Positions 17,339-26,122 of a DNA stretch of 64,000 nucleotides are shown here, piece by piece. Source of the DNA: an uncultured Lachnospiraceae bacterium (GTDB lineage: Bacteria; Bacillota; Clostridia; Lachnospirales; Lachnospiraceae); the NCBI GenBank assembly GCA_947574135.1, contig CANPIM010000004.1, positions 24,183-88,182 on the forward strand, read 5' to 3'. The notes beneath the pieces were generated by a model, which was not told where the DNA came from, searched no databases, and saw only the letters and a list, made by a program, of their open reading frames with translations. The translations under genes and the position numbers were made by a program. Each line of letters opens with the position of its first letter. The stretch's first letter is position 1.

Positions 17339-18226
17339 TCATATTTTATCATTTATATTTCCTATCTTCTGATTTCTGTACTCCTCCGGGCCAATTCCCA
17401 TGGACTTGCGAAACATTTTGTAGAAGTTACTATAGTTGTGAAACCCACATTTTTTGGCAATTTCCACAATAGGAGCGTTTCCATAGAGTAACTGTCTGGC
17501 TAAACTGATGCGCTTTTCAATAATATAGCTGGTGAGGGTATTTCCTGTCACGCCCCGGAACAGGCGGCAGATATGAGACACACTGTAATTAAATTCTCTG
17601 GCAATGTGCTCCAGGGTCAGCTCCTGCTCCAAATTCTTTTCCACAAATTCCAGGATCTCAGAAACCTTTTCTATGCGTCCATCGTCTCCCTGCCCCAGCT
17701 GCCGCCCTCTGCAGCTGTCCCGAAACAAAAAGCCCAAGGTCTGAATCACCAGCCCCCGCTCCAAAATCTTTTTCTCCGGTCCGGTGCAGGCCTGAAGCCT
17801 GGCAAAATGCTCCGCGATTTTCAGATAATCATAAAAGGCCTCCAGTTCCAGATGGAGAATGGGATAACCGGGATTTTTCTTGGAAAATATCTGAAACAGA
17901 TTTGCCTCCCGTGTGGACAGCTGCCCCAGAATTTTGGGATCTATGCCCAGACTGATCCGCTGATGCCCCTCATTTTCCCGGCATAAAAGCATATGATTCT
18001 CAAACATCCGACACAAAATCACGTCTCCCCGGCGTATGAGATATTCCCTGTCCTCCAAAAGGTAGGTCACGTCCCCTCCCATGTAGATAATCACCTCATA
18101 GAAGTCATGGTAATGCATAAAATAGGAGGAATTTTCCCCTCCGCTGTATTTAATGATATGATAATCGTTTTCCATCATATCCAGGCTCATCTTAGAGACC
18201 AGGTAGCTGCCCCCCCTGCTTTCCAT
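17339..18226 (-). CDS. AraC family regulator
   Basis: 295 residues: an N-terminal cupin sensor (MHYHDFYEVIIYMGGDVTYLLE) and a complete C-terminal double HTH (YSVSHICRLFRGVTGNTL, then VEIAKKCGFHNYSNFYKMFRKSMGIGPEEYR). Unlike the gene at 2030-2938, the second helix is intact. AGGAGG precedes the ATG. The location directly upstream of the GntP-SDR genes on the same strand suggests it activates them in response to a sugar acid. Confidence 0.9.
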   Translation of the reverse strand: MESRGGSYLVSKMSLDMMENDYHIIKYSGGENSSYFMHYHDFYEVIIYMGGDVTYLLEDREYLIRRGDVILCRMFENHMLLCRENEGHQRISLGIDPKILGQLSTREANLFQIFSKKNPGYPILHLELEAFYDYLKIAEHFARLQACTGPEKKILERGLVIQTLGFLFRDSCRGRQLGQGDDGRIEKVSEILEFVEKNLEQELTLEHIAREFNYSVSHICRLFRGVTGNTLTSYIIEKRISLARQLLYGNAPIVEIAKKCGFHNYSNFYKMFRKSMGIGPEEYRNQKIGNINDKI

Positions 18227-18289
18227 CTTCTATTCCTCCTGTCACAAACAATAAGGCCGGACACCCTCATTTCCACCGGCTATAAAAAA

Positions 18290-18326
18290 CGCCGCGGTCA
18301 AACTCAGATTTCCTGCTGCCACGGCG
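18290..18326 (-). terminator. Terminator downstream of the 1222-residue protein gene
   Basis: GCCGTGG/CCGCGGC (one G-T pair) form a stem that on the minus strand runs into a GTTTTTTATA tail. It separates the large gene from the AraC gene. Confidence 0.7.
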
Positions 18327-18345
18327 CCTTTTACTTCCTTTTCCC

Positions 18346-18380
18346 GCTCTTGACAAGGGCGCATACGCCTTGCCAAGAGC
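18346..18380 (-). terminator. Second hairpin after the 1222-residue protein gene
   Basis: GCTCTTG...CAAGAGC with inner CAAGG/CCTTG pairing, 15 bp past the stop codon. It has no strong T-run of its own and probably works together with the hairpin at 18290-18326. Confidence 0.55.
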
Positions 18381-18395
18381 AGGGATTACATTCTC

Positions 18396-21300
18396 TTACA
18401 ATTCAAAATCCTTTTCCATCAACACATAATTGCCGAATTCATCCTGACGCCGTTTGGAAAACAGCCTTTTGATGCCTCTTCGGCTGGAGCTGATAATGGC
18501 GTCGTCGATCATATCCTTCACCTCCGCCACATTGACCAGATGATCGCTGGTCTGGTTGTTTCCAATCCGGTTGTAGAGAGCCAGCACAGCCATCTCGTCC
18601 AGCACATAGCCCTGCTCCTGACCGTAGGATTTTCCAAAGGCCACCAGCTCATGGTTGGTAAATACGGGAATCTCAATGGTCCGCTCAAATTTCGCCCCCA
18701 GGCTCTCGCAGCGGGTAAAAAGCTTTTTCACCTCCGCCGGCTCATCCTCCAGCACTACAAACAGGTTTCCCGTCTGCCGAAGCATGGCTCCGGAAAGCTT
18801 AGCCGCTGTTTCCGCCGTCATGCCCCCGGCCCGCTCAATCACCAGCGCACCTCCGTTCAGCTTGCGTACCACGGCCGCCACGTCTCTCTGATTCATGGAA
18901 TCTCCCGTGACCCTGGCCATTTTGCTTCCCGTCACTCCCCGAAGCTTTTGAATGGCTTTTACCAGATCCACCGCCAGGGTGGTTTTGCCGCTTCCGCTCA
19001 CCCCGGTGACTACAATATTTCCCGCCACAGAGGTGCCGTCCAGCTGGCGGTTTTCCTCGTCCTCCAAAAACTGGGACAGCTGCTGATTCATGCCATGGAC
19101 AGAGGTAAAATAGGCAAACAGCTTCTCCTGCTCGTCACTGAGCCTTTTACCGCTCACATGCTTTAGCTCATCCTCCAGCACCTTTTCCAGATCCCACATC
19201 ATCTCCGAAGCTTTTCTCTTCTTTCCCGATGGGGCGTCCTGAGCTTCCTTCTGCCGGCTTTCCTGCGCTTCCTTTTTCTTTTCTTTTTTTGCCGCTCCCT
19301 TTCCGGCTGTCTCTTCCTCCTGAAGCTGGTCCTCTCCCTCCTGGGACGCTTCTTCCTGGTATGGATCCTCCTCTTCCCTGTATTCCTCTTCCTGGTACGG
19401 ATCCTCTTCTTCCCTGTATTCCTCCTGGTACGGATCCTCTTCTTCCCCGTATTCCTCCTCTGTCAGCCTGGAAGTTTCCGTTTCCGGAAACAGATCTCCG
19501 CCGGCCTCCATTTCTTCCCGAATAGCCTCTCTGAGAATTTCCTCTATCTCATCCTCCTGGGGATACTCCTCATTCTCCTGGGGATACTCCTCATCCTCTT
19601 CATCCTCGGCTTCCCCGTAATTGTCGCCCGCCTCATAGACCTCAGGATCTCCATCATCTCCGTAAGACTCTTCTGCAGACTCCTCCGGCCAGAGGTCAGC
19701 TTCCTCATAAGAGGTACCCTCTCCCTCTGAAGCTTGGCCATATCCCTGCGTATCCTGGGTATCCATCCAGGCAGCCTCTTCACAATCCTTATAAGAGCCA
19801 ATCCCTGTATCAGGGCTCTCCTCCTGGTCATACTCCTCATACTCCTGGAACTCCTCATATTCTTCCTGACCGGCACCCCCGTCCTCATAGACGGCCTCTT
19901 CTTCCATGCCAGCCTCATTCTCATAAAGGCCCTCGTCCTCATAGACAGCCTCTTCTTCCATGCCAGCCTCATTCTCATAGAGGCCCTCATCCTCATAGAC
20001 AGCCTCTTCTTCCATGCCAGCCTCGTCCCCATAGACAGGCTCATCCTCATTGCGGCCCTCGTCCTGAAGGAAGCCTGGATCCTCCCGCTCAATAGGCTCT
20101 ACAATAATTTTTACCGGAAGCTTGCCCTCGATCTCATCCAGCAGCTCCTGCACATCCGGCGGAATCAGACCACTCTGAAAATCCACTGCCTCCAATCTCC
20201 GGCGCAATGCCTCCTCTTTACGCTCCTGTTCCTCCTTGGCTATGCGATCCAGCTCTGCACCCATTTTCTGTTTCTTGACTTCCCACTCTGCCAAAATGTC
20301 CTCTATACGCATCTGGCCGGTGATCTGTCTGTCCAAAACATTTTCTTTATCATCGAAGGTCAGCTGGCCATCCTCCGTCTGTCCCAGATATAGCTTCCGG
20401 GCCTTGTCGGACTCTTCGGTGGCAGCATCCTCCCCTTCCTTCTCCACATCAGCCTCATTGACGCCATCTACATCATCGCCTTCTCCGTAGAGCTCCTCTT
20501 CGTAGCCGCCTTCCCCATAGAGCTCCCCTTCGTAGCCGCCTTCCCCATAGAATTCCTCTCCATTACCGGCTTCCTCATAACTGCCGTCCCCATAGACAGG
20601 CTCCCCATAGCCTTCGTCCTCGGCTTCTCCATAGGTCTCACCATCATAAACAGCTTCCTCGTCTCCGGCTTCTCCATAGGTCTCACCATCATAAACGGCT
20701 TCCTCGTCTCCGGCTTCTCCATAGGTCTCACCATTATAAACGGCTTCCTCGTCCCCATAACAGCCTTCTTCTAAATAGCCCTCTGTCTCATAACCCCCGT
20801 CCTCGTAAGCAGGCTCCCCGTAGCCTCCGTCCTCGTAGACAGGCTCTCCATAGCCTTCGTCCCCATAGACAGGCTCCACATAACCTTCGTCCTCATAGAC
20901 AGGTTCTTCATAAACAGGCTCTCCATAACCTTCGTCCTCATAGACGGGCTCTCCATAGGCAGGCTCCACATAACCTTCGTCCTCATAAACAGGCTCCCCA
21001 TAGCCTCCGTCCTCGTAGACAGGCTCTCCATAGCCTTCGTCCTCGTAAACAGGCTCCCCATAGCCTCCGTCCTCGTAGACAGGCTCTCCATAGCCTTCGT
21101 CCTCATAAACAGGCTCTCCATAGGCAGGCTCCGCATAACCTTCATCCTCATAAACAGGCTCCCCATAGGCCTCCTCTTCATAGCCGTTCTCAGGATATTC
21201 CTCTTGGGCATAGCCGGCATCTGTATAGCCATCTCCGGCATAGGTCTGACTGGCCAGGGCTTCCTCTCCAAACAGATCCCGAAGGCCGGCGGCCACCTCG

Positions 21301-22064
21301 GCCTGCAGATTTACGGTGTTGTACCGCTCCTCCGGGTCAACGGTGCGAATCTCTATTTCCGGCTCCTCCGAATCTCCCAGATAGACATCTTCCGGAGAAA
21401 CATCCTCCATCCCATTCGCAGACAAAGCAAGTTCATCCTCCGTGTGGACATAGCTCCGATATTTCTGCTCCTGAGAGCTGGTCAGGGGCTGAAGCTTCAT
21501 TTTTAACTCCATGGCCCGACGAACGTATTCTCCCTCGCTAAACCACAGAATCAGATCGTCGCACTCCTCCACGCACTTTTGGGTCATTCCCTCCTGATAA
21601 TACAATAGCGCCAGCTCATAGGCCCATTTCTCATGGTACTCCCGGCCCTTAAACTCCTCCAGAATGGCAATGAGATCCTCTGCCGGCGCGCCCTTGGCCT
21701 GGTAAAGCTTGTATTTCAAAATATAGCGACTCAAATCATGAGGCGCGATCTTTACAAATTCCTTGTAAAGCTCCGTCGCCTCGTCAAACTCTCCCATAAG
21801 TGTGGCCAGCTCCGCCATTTTATACACAATCATACGGCCAATAGGAGCCCTGTCATAGGCCATATTCAAAAGCTCGTAGCTGTCCTCGTATCGTTTCAGC
21901 TTCTCATAAGCTTCGCTCACCTGCATCAAAAGCTCTACATTTTTTACCCGCTTCCACTCTATTCCATCCGCAATCTTTACCGCCATGCGATAATCCTTGC
22001 GCTCAATAAGCTTCTGAATCTGCTCTGCTTTTATCCTAAATTCATACTTGTCCAAAAGTTTCAC
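18396..22064 (-). CDS. Large TPR / acidic-repeat / degenerate AAA ATPase protein
   Basis: 1222 residues in three parts. Residues 1-205 are TPR-like helical pairs. Residues about 206-950 are very acidic, disordered and repetitive: a decapeptide GYGEPVYEDE/G about a dozen times (296-424), a 15-mer DEEAVYDGETYGEAG three times (437-481), GEGGYEEELY units, an 18-mer built on EAGMEEEAVYEDEGL three times, and REEEDPYQEE units. Residues about 960-1222 are a CbxX/AAA-like domain with an intact Walker A (GVSGSGKT, 1021-1028). The Walker B equivalent reads GALVIERAG: Asp-Glu is replaced by Glu-Arg (1077-1078), so hydrolysis may be lost. The GTG start has only a weak ribosome site. No named function; it appears to be a lineage-specific protein. 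Confidence 0.75.
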   Translation of the reverse strand: MKLLDKYEFRIKAEQIQKLIERKDYRMAVKIADGIEWKRVKNVELLMQVSEAYEKLKRYEDSYELLNMAYDRAPIGRMIVYKMAELATLMGEFDEATELYKEFVKIAPHDLSRYILKYKLYQAKGAPAEDLIAILEEFKGREYHEKWAYELALLYYQEGMTQKCVEECDDLILWFSEGEYVRRAMELKMKLQPLTSSQEQKYRSYVHTEDELALSANGMEDVSPEDVYLGDSEEPEIEIRTVDPEERYNTVNLQAEVAAGLRDLFGEEALASQTYAGDGYTDAGYAQEEYPENGYEEEAYGEPVYEDEGYAEPAYGEPVYEDEGYGEPVYEDGGYGEPVYEDEGYGEPVYEDGGYGEPVYEDEGYVEPAYGEPVYEDEGYGEPVYEEPVYEDEGYVEPVYGDEGYGEPVYEDGGYGEPAYEDGGYETEGYLEEGCYGDEEAVYNGETYGEAGDEEAVYDGETYGEAGDEEAVYDGETYGEAEDEGYGEPVYGDGSYEEAGNGEEFYGEGGYEGELYGEGGYEEELYGEGDDVDGVNEADVEKEGEDAATEESDKARKLYLGQTEDGQLTFDDKENVLDRQITGQMRIEDILAEWEVKKQKMGAELDRIAKEEQERKEEALRRRLEAVDFQSGLIPPDVQELLDEIEGKLPVKIIVEPIEREDPGFLQDEGRNEDEPVYGDEAGMEEEAVYEDEGLYENEAGMEEEAVYEDEGLYENEAGMEEEAVYEDGGAGQEEYEEFQEYEEYDQEESPDTGIGSYKDCEEAAWMDTQDTQGYGQASEGEGTSYEEADLWPEESAEESYGDDGDPEVYEAGDNYGEAEDEEDEEYPQENEEYPQEDEIEEILREAIREEMEAGGDLFPETETSRLTEEEYGEEEDPYQEEYREEEDPYQEEEYREEEDPYQEEASQEGEDQLQEEETAGKGAAKKEKKKEAQESRQKEAQDAPSGKKRKASEMMWDLEKVLEDELKHVSGKRLSDEQEKLFAYFTSVHGMNQQLSQFLEDEENRQLDGTSVAGNIVVTGVSGSGKTTLAVDLVKAIQKLRGVTGSKMARVTGDSMNQRDVAAVVRKLNGGALVIERAGGMTAETAAKLSGAMLRQTGNLFVVLEDEPAEVKKLFTRCESLGAKFERTIEIPVFTNHELVAFGKSYGQEQGYVLDEMAVLALYNRIGNNQTSDHLVNVAEVKDMIDDAIISSSRRGIKRLFSKRRQDEFGNYVLMEKDFEL
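20475..21179. repeat. In-frame 30-bp and 45-bp tandem repeats
   Basis: DNA encoding the GYGEPVYEDE-type decapeptides and the DEEAVYDGETYGEAG 15-mers of the large acidic protein. Units are near-identical at DNA level, so copy number may vary between strains. Confidence 0.85.
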
Positions 22065-22275
22065 CCCAGTGCATAAGAAATGCTATCATTTGCTACCTAA
22101 ACCATGCCCTCCGCTGACAGAGGACATTTGTACGCTTGCCAGCAAAGGGGATTACTCCACAATAAAAACAGTGTATCACAGGCCCGAGGCCTTGTCAAAA
22201 CGTTATTCCCAATTCCTTCCCCATATATGGCCGGAAATCAGCCATTTGATTGATTTTTCCAAATTTTCCCATCCC

Positions 22276-23040
22276 TTAGGAATCCCTCCCGGTTTTCCGT
22301 TCCCTTGCCCTGCTGGACAGCCAATAAAGAATGGCAGCGAAAAAAAGCCCGAGACTGATCCACTGGGAGGTAGAGAAGCCTCCAAAGGCTCCCCGGCTGT
22401 CATTACGAAAATATTCCAGGGCAAAGCGTACAGGGGTGTACAGAAGAAGATATATACACAGACTGTTTTTCTTCCTTGTCCTTCGGGTATCAATATAGAA
22501 TAAAAGAATTGCCGCGATCATCAGATTGGCCAGGGCTTCTGTGCGCTGTACCGGAAACAGGGGCACATGATTGGGGGCAAAAAGGGAATTTTCATATACC
22601 TGCGCCAGGGGCCCCTCATAGCAACAGCCCACAAGACTACAGCCAATCCGGCCAAAGCCATGAACAATGGGAATACAGGGCATGCACACATGCACATAGC
22701 GCAGCACAGGAAGCTTCCCTATGCGGGCGCACAGAAGCAGGCTGAGAAGTCCCCCCATCAGTCCTCCATAAAAAACAAAGCCTCCCACCATGATGCTGTT
22801 GAGATACTCCCACTCCAGCAGGCGGGAAACGTCAATCTGCCTCCAGGACACAATAAGATAAAGAAGCTTGGCGCCCACAACGCCTCCCAATCCCACCAGG
22901 GAGGCGATAATGGTAAAATCATTCACATCCAGATGAAACAGCTTCACCTGCACATAACCGCAAAGAGCCGCCATACAAACCCCCAGGGCAATAAAAAACC
23001 CATAATAGGGAATCAAAAAGGAACCCACATAAAATCCCAT
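22276..23040 (-). CDS. Lgt-like prolipoprotein diacylglyceryl transferase paralogue
   Basis: 254 residues, about seven membrane helices. It is recognisable as Lgt by GVVGAKLLYLIVS, VFYGGLMGG and HGFGRIGCSLVGCCYEG. Lgt moves diacylglycerol from phosphatidylglycerol to the lipobox Cys. Here the family HGGL histidine is Tyr (FYGGL) and the GRxGNFxNxE motif reads GRIGCSLVGCCYEG, with extra cysteines. This divergent form is known in clostridia, but whether it has the standard activity is uncertain. The ATG at 23040 has a GAGAGG site. A terminator separates it from the small membrane protein gene upstream. Confidence 0.8.
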   Translation of the reverse strand: MGFYVGSFLIPYYGFFIALGVCMAALCGYVQVKLFHLDVNDFTIIASLVGLGGVVGAKLLYLIVSWRQIDVSRLLEWEYLNSIMVGGFVFYGGLMGGLLSLLLCARIGKLPVLRYVHVCMPCIPIVHGFGRIGCSLVGCCYEGPLAQVYENSLFAPNHVPLFPVQRTEALANLMIAAILLFYIDTRRTRKKNSLCIYLLLYTPVRFALEYFRNDSRGAFGGFSTSQWISLGLFFAAILYWLSSRARERKTGRDS

Positions 23041-23084
23041 ATATATCCTCTCTTTAAAAAACAAAATCAGATTCCTGGGCTAAC

Positions 23085-23116
23085 AAAAAAGATAGGAATG
23101 CATCCGCACTCCTATC
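23085..23116 (-). terminator. Terminator after the small membrane protein gene
   Basis: GATAGGA (23091-23097) pairs with TCCTATC (23110-23116); on the minus strand a TTTTTTG run follows. Confidence 0.8.
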
Positions 23117-23149
23117 CATTTGCACCACATGTAACAACTCTCTTTTTCC

Positions 23150-23395
23150 TTATGACAGCGCTCCTACACTTGCTGCGCAGGCTACACATGCAATAAAGAC
23201 CAGCAGACTTAAAACAGTACCAATAATGGAACAAACCATACCTGCTGTCGCCATGCCGCTGTTCTCAGGATTGGCCTTCTTAGCCAGCGCTCCCAAAACA
23301 ATACCTACGATACCGATAAGCGCACTAACCCATGTACCTCCGAAAAGACTCAGCACGATGGAAATAATTCCTAACACTAATGATGCAACGCCCAT
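23150..23395 (-). CDS. Small two-helix membrane protein (DUF4190-like)
   Basis: 81 residues from the ATG at 23395, which has a GGGGGAG site 7 bases upstream. Two or three hydrophobic segments (MGVASLVLGIISIVLSL, SALIGIVGIVLGALAKK, and a C-terminal one) match the DUF4190 pattern of short Gly-rich membrane proteins. Function unknown. It is a single-gene unit closed by its own terminator. Confidence 0.7.
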   Translation of the reverse strand: MGVASLVLGIISIVLSLFGGTWVSALIGIVGIVLGALAKKANPENSGMATAGMVCSIIGTVLSLLVFIACVACAASVGALS

Positions 23396-23537
23396 TCTAC
23401 AAGCTCCCCCTTCAATTTTATACGTGGACTTTTTCCAATATCTTGTCACACTTTAATTCTTTATATCATATTTTTTAGAAAAAAGCAATACTTTATATTT
23501 TTTCTTTTATTTTTTCTTAATACTTTTTTTATATAAT

Positions 23538-25583
23538 TTAGATTCTGGTTAGAAATAATCCTGCCTGATATACCGCCACAGCCACCACCCAGGCCACTGC
23601 CAGCTGAAAGCCTGCCCCAAACAGGGTCCATTTCCAGGATCCGGTTTCCCGTTTAATGGTGGCAATGGCTGCCATACAGGGGGTGTACAAAAGGCAGAAG
23701 GTCATAAGCGCATAGGCATTCACGGTGGTAAAGCCAACGCCTGCCAGGGCTGCGGCCATGGCGGACATTCCTGCCTGTCCCGCCGCGTTGGATACCCCAA
23801 AGAGAACACTCATGCTGGACACTACCACTTCCTTGGCCGCCAGCCCGGAGATCAGCGCCACCACAATCTGCCAGTACCCCAACCCGGCCGGACCCATAAC
23901 CGGCACCAGCTGCCGTCCCAGCATGGCCCCAAAGCTTTCCGACATGTCTGTCACCATACCGCCGATCCCAAAATTCAACAGCACCCAAATGAGAATTGAG
24001 GCGGCAAAAATAGTGGTTCCGGCCTTTTTCAGGTAATCCTCCACCTTTTCCCAGGTGTAAATGGCAATGCTGTGAAGGTTGGGGGTCTTGTACTCCGGCA
24101 GCTCCATAAGAAGGGTATTGATTCCCTTTCGCTTGGTAAACTGATTCATTACCAGAGCTACCAAAATAGCCACCAGAATTCCCAGCACATACATGGAGTA
24201 GGCAGCCAGCAGGGCGTACCTTCCAAAAAACATCTGGGAAAACAGCACATAAATGGGCAGACGGGCGCTGCAGGACATAAAGGGGGTAACCAGTATGGTC
24301 TTTAGCCTGTCCCTGGGATCCTCCAGGGCTCTGGAGGCCATGACGGCGGGCACCGTACAGCCAAAGCCCAGGAGCATGGGGATAAAGGCCCGGCCGGACA
24401 GACCGATCTTTCCCATAATTCCGTCCATCACATAGGCCACCCGGGCCATATAACCGCTGTCCTCCAAAAAGGCCAGGGCCAGAAACAGAATAAAGATGTT
24501 GGGCAGAAAGGTGAGAATCCCTCCCACACCGGCCAAAATCCCGTCCACCACCAGAGAACGGACCAGGTCTCCCACCCCCAGGGCCACAAGTCCATTGGTA
24601 ATCAGGCCGGAAATCCCCTCAATTCCCTGCTCCATATAGCCTTTCAGCCAATCCCCCACCGCAAAGGTCAGGAAAAACACCAGCGCCATAATTCCCAGGA
24701 AAATGGGCACTCCCCAGATACGATTGGTCAGCCATCGGTCAATCCTGTCCGTAAACTGCGCCTTCTCGCTCTTTCCCACCAGACATTCCTGGATAATCTC
24801 CTCTATAAAATCATATTTCTCATTGATAATATCTGTCTCATAGCTGCGATCCACCACATCCCCAAGATCCAGGGGATGATTTTTCAGGATCTCCTCATCC
24901 TGCTCCAGATATTTGATGGCATGCCAGCGCACATTGTTCACCGGGCCGTATTTTTCCTCCATCCGCTCCGAGATCATATCGATCTTGTCCTCGATCTCAT
25001 CCCGGTACACCATAACAATATCCTTGTGGTGGTCATGGCGATGCTTGCTCTCATAGGGATGATCGTGCTCCAGCACATCCAGATCCTTATCCTTGTGGTG
25101 CAACACCGCATGCATCAAAATCTCCAGCCCCCGCTTCTGCCGGGCGCTCACGGGAATACAGGGAATCCCCAGCATTTCCGGCAGCCGGTGGAGATCAATG
25201 GCCATGCCCCGCTCCTCCACAATATCCATCATATTTAAGGCCAACACCACAGGCTTACCCATCTCAATAAGCTGTAACGTTAAATATAAATTCCGCTCCA
25301 GGGATGAGGCATCCGCCACATCTATGACCACCTGGACCTCGTCCCCCATAAGATAGCTTCGGGAAACCTTTTCCTCCATGGTGTAGGAGGTGAGACTGTA
25401 AATTCCCGGCAAGTCCACCAGACGAATCTGCTCTCCCTGATAGGAAAAGAAGCCCTCCTTTTTTTCCACCGTTACCCCCGGCCAGTTGGCCACCTTAAGC
25501 CTCGCCCCCGTGTAAGCATTAAACAGGGTCGTTTTTCCGCAGTTGGGATTTCCGATAAATGCCACATGAATAGGCGTATTCAT
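23538..25583 (-). CDS. feoB: Ferrous iron transporter FeoB (system 1)
   Basis: 681 residues. The N-terminal G domain has GNPNCGKTT (11-19), the DLPG of G3 (57-60) and NMMD of G4; the GDI helical domain follows, then the membrane core with two Gate motifs (ARVAYVMDGIMGKIGLSGRAFIP...GFGCTVPAVMA). It imports Fe(II). Residues 162-187 between the G and GDI domains hold eight histidines (HHKDKD...HDHP...HRHDHH), absent from the second FeoB in this window. The gene overlaps feoA by four bases (ATGA). The feoA promoter carries a Fur box. Confidence 0.95.
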   Translation of the reverse strand: MNTPIHVAFIGNPNCGKTTLFNAYTGARLKVANWPGVTVEKKEGFFSYQGEQIRLVDLPGIYSLTSYTMEEKVSRSYLMGDEVQVVIDVADASSLERNLYLTLQLIEMGKPVVLALNMMDIVEERGMAIDLHRLPEMLGIPCIPVSARQKRGLEILMHAVLHHKDKDLDVLEHDHPYESKHRHDHHKDIVMVYRDEIEDKIDMISERMEEKYGPVNNVRWHAIKYLEQDEEILKNHPLDLGDVVDRSYETDIINEKYDFIEEIIQECLVGKSEKAQFTDRIDRWLTNRIWGVPIFLGIMALVFFLTFAVGDWLKGYMEQGIEGISGLITNGLVALGVGDLVRSLVVDGILAGVGGILTFLPNIFILFLALAFLEDSGYMARVAYVMDGIMGKIGLSGRAFIPMLLGFGCTVPAVMASRALEDPRDRLKTILVTPFMSCSARLPIYVLFSQMFFGRYALLAAYSMYVLGILVAILVALVMNQFTKRKGINTLLMELPEYKTPNLHSIAIYTWEKVEDYLKKAGTTIFAASILIWVLLNFGIGGMVTDMSESFGAMLGRQLVPVMGPAGLGYWQIVVALISGLAAKEVVVSSMSVLFGVSNAAGQAGMSAMAAALAGVGFTTVNAYALMTFCLLYTPCMAAIATIKRETGSWKWTLFGAGFQLAVAWVVAVAVYQAGLFLTRI

Positions 25584-25843
25584 GCACTCACCTCCCTCTG
25601 ATCTGACCGGGAAATTCTGGTATCCGGTTCCCGAACCTCAATTCCCTCGGCCACCTCCCGGCCCACGGCAAAACGGGTGCCTCTCACCTTTATAATAGTG
25701 GTTCCACTCTTCTTTCGATTCAGGATTTCCACCCGGGTGCCCCTGGTCAGGCCTAAAATCTGGAGCCTTCGCCTGATTTTATCCTCCAGCCGGATTTCCT
25801 CCACCAAATATCCTTCTTTTAGCTTTCCTTCCCGCAGCATCAT
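25580..25843 (-). CDS. feoA: FeoA protein (system 1)
   Basis: 87 residues with an SH3-like fold: LVEEIRLEDKIRRRLQILGLTRGTRVEILNRKKSGTTIIKVRGTRFAVGREVAEGI. FeoA binds and tunes FeoB. The ATG at 25843 has GGGAGG upstream. Its TGA overlaps the feoB ATG, so the pair is translationally coupled. Confidence 0.92.
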   Translation of the reverse strand: MMLREGKLKEGYLVEEIRLEDKIRRRLQILGLTRGTRVEILNRKKSGTTIIKVRGTRFAVGREVAEGIEVREPDTRISRSDQREVSA

Positions 25844-25935
25844 GCTTTTTTCCTCCCTGCAAAGCAAATTTACAGAATCATACGGGAAAATACGGGAAAA
25901 TTTCCTCGAATTTTCACACTTTTTGCCTTTCCTTC

Positions 25936-25964
25936 ATGATAGCACCTGGGAAAAACAGCGTCAA
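25936..25964 (-). promoter_or_regulatory. feoAB promoter
   Basis: TTGACG (25959-25964), a 17-bp spacer and TATCAT (25936-25941) on the minus strand. Confidence 0.7.
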
Positions 25965-25971
25965 GCGTTAT

Positions 25972-25986
25972 TGATAATAATTATCA
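25972..25986. promoter_or_regulatory. Fur box, perfect 7-1-7
   Basis: TGATAATAATTATCA equals the classical 7-1-7 Fur box (TGATAATNATTATCA). It lies 7 bp upstream of the feoA -35 box and about 40 bp upstream of the importer -35 box on the other strand, so it may affect both. Confidence 0.85.
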
Positions 25987-26025
25987 TTAATTGTTAGCCC
26001 ATTTTTTGTACATTCTGCCAGTTCC

Positions 26026-26054
26026 TTGACTTTGCACTCCAAACCAGCTAGAAT
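26026..26054 (+). promoter_or_regulatory. Promoter of the btuF-like importer operon
   Basis: TTGACT (26026-26031), a 17-bp spacer and TAGAAT (26049-26054). No cobalamin riboswitch pattern is seen in the 70-base leader. Confidence 0.65.
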
Positions 26055-26122
26055 GGGTGTGTTACATGGTCAAGACCTGTAGAAAAAACGTTGGAAAAAC
26101 ATGTTAGAAAAGAGGGATCTTT

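Noticed and set aside
20475..21179. Regular 30-bp repeats that could look like a CRISPR array
   Set aside because: Repeats are contiguous, in frame and code for GYGEPVYEDE units; there are no unique spacers.
25987..26122. Cobalamin riboswitch before the importer operon
   Set aside because: The leader after the promoter is only about 60 bases and shows no B12-box pattern.
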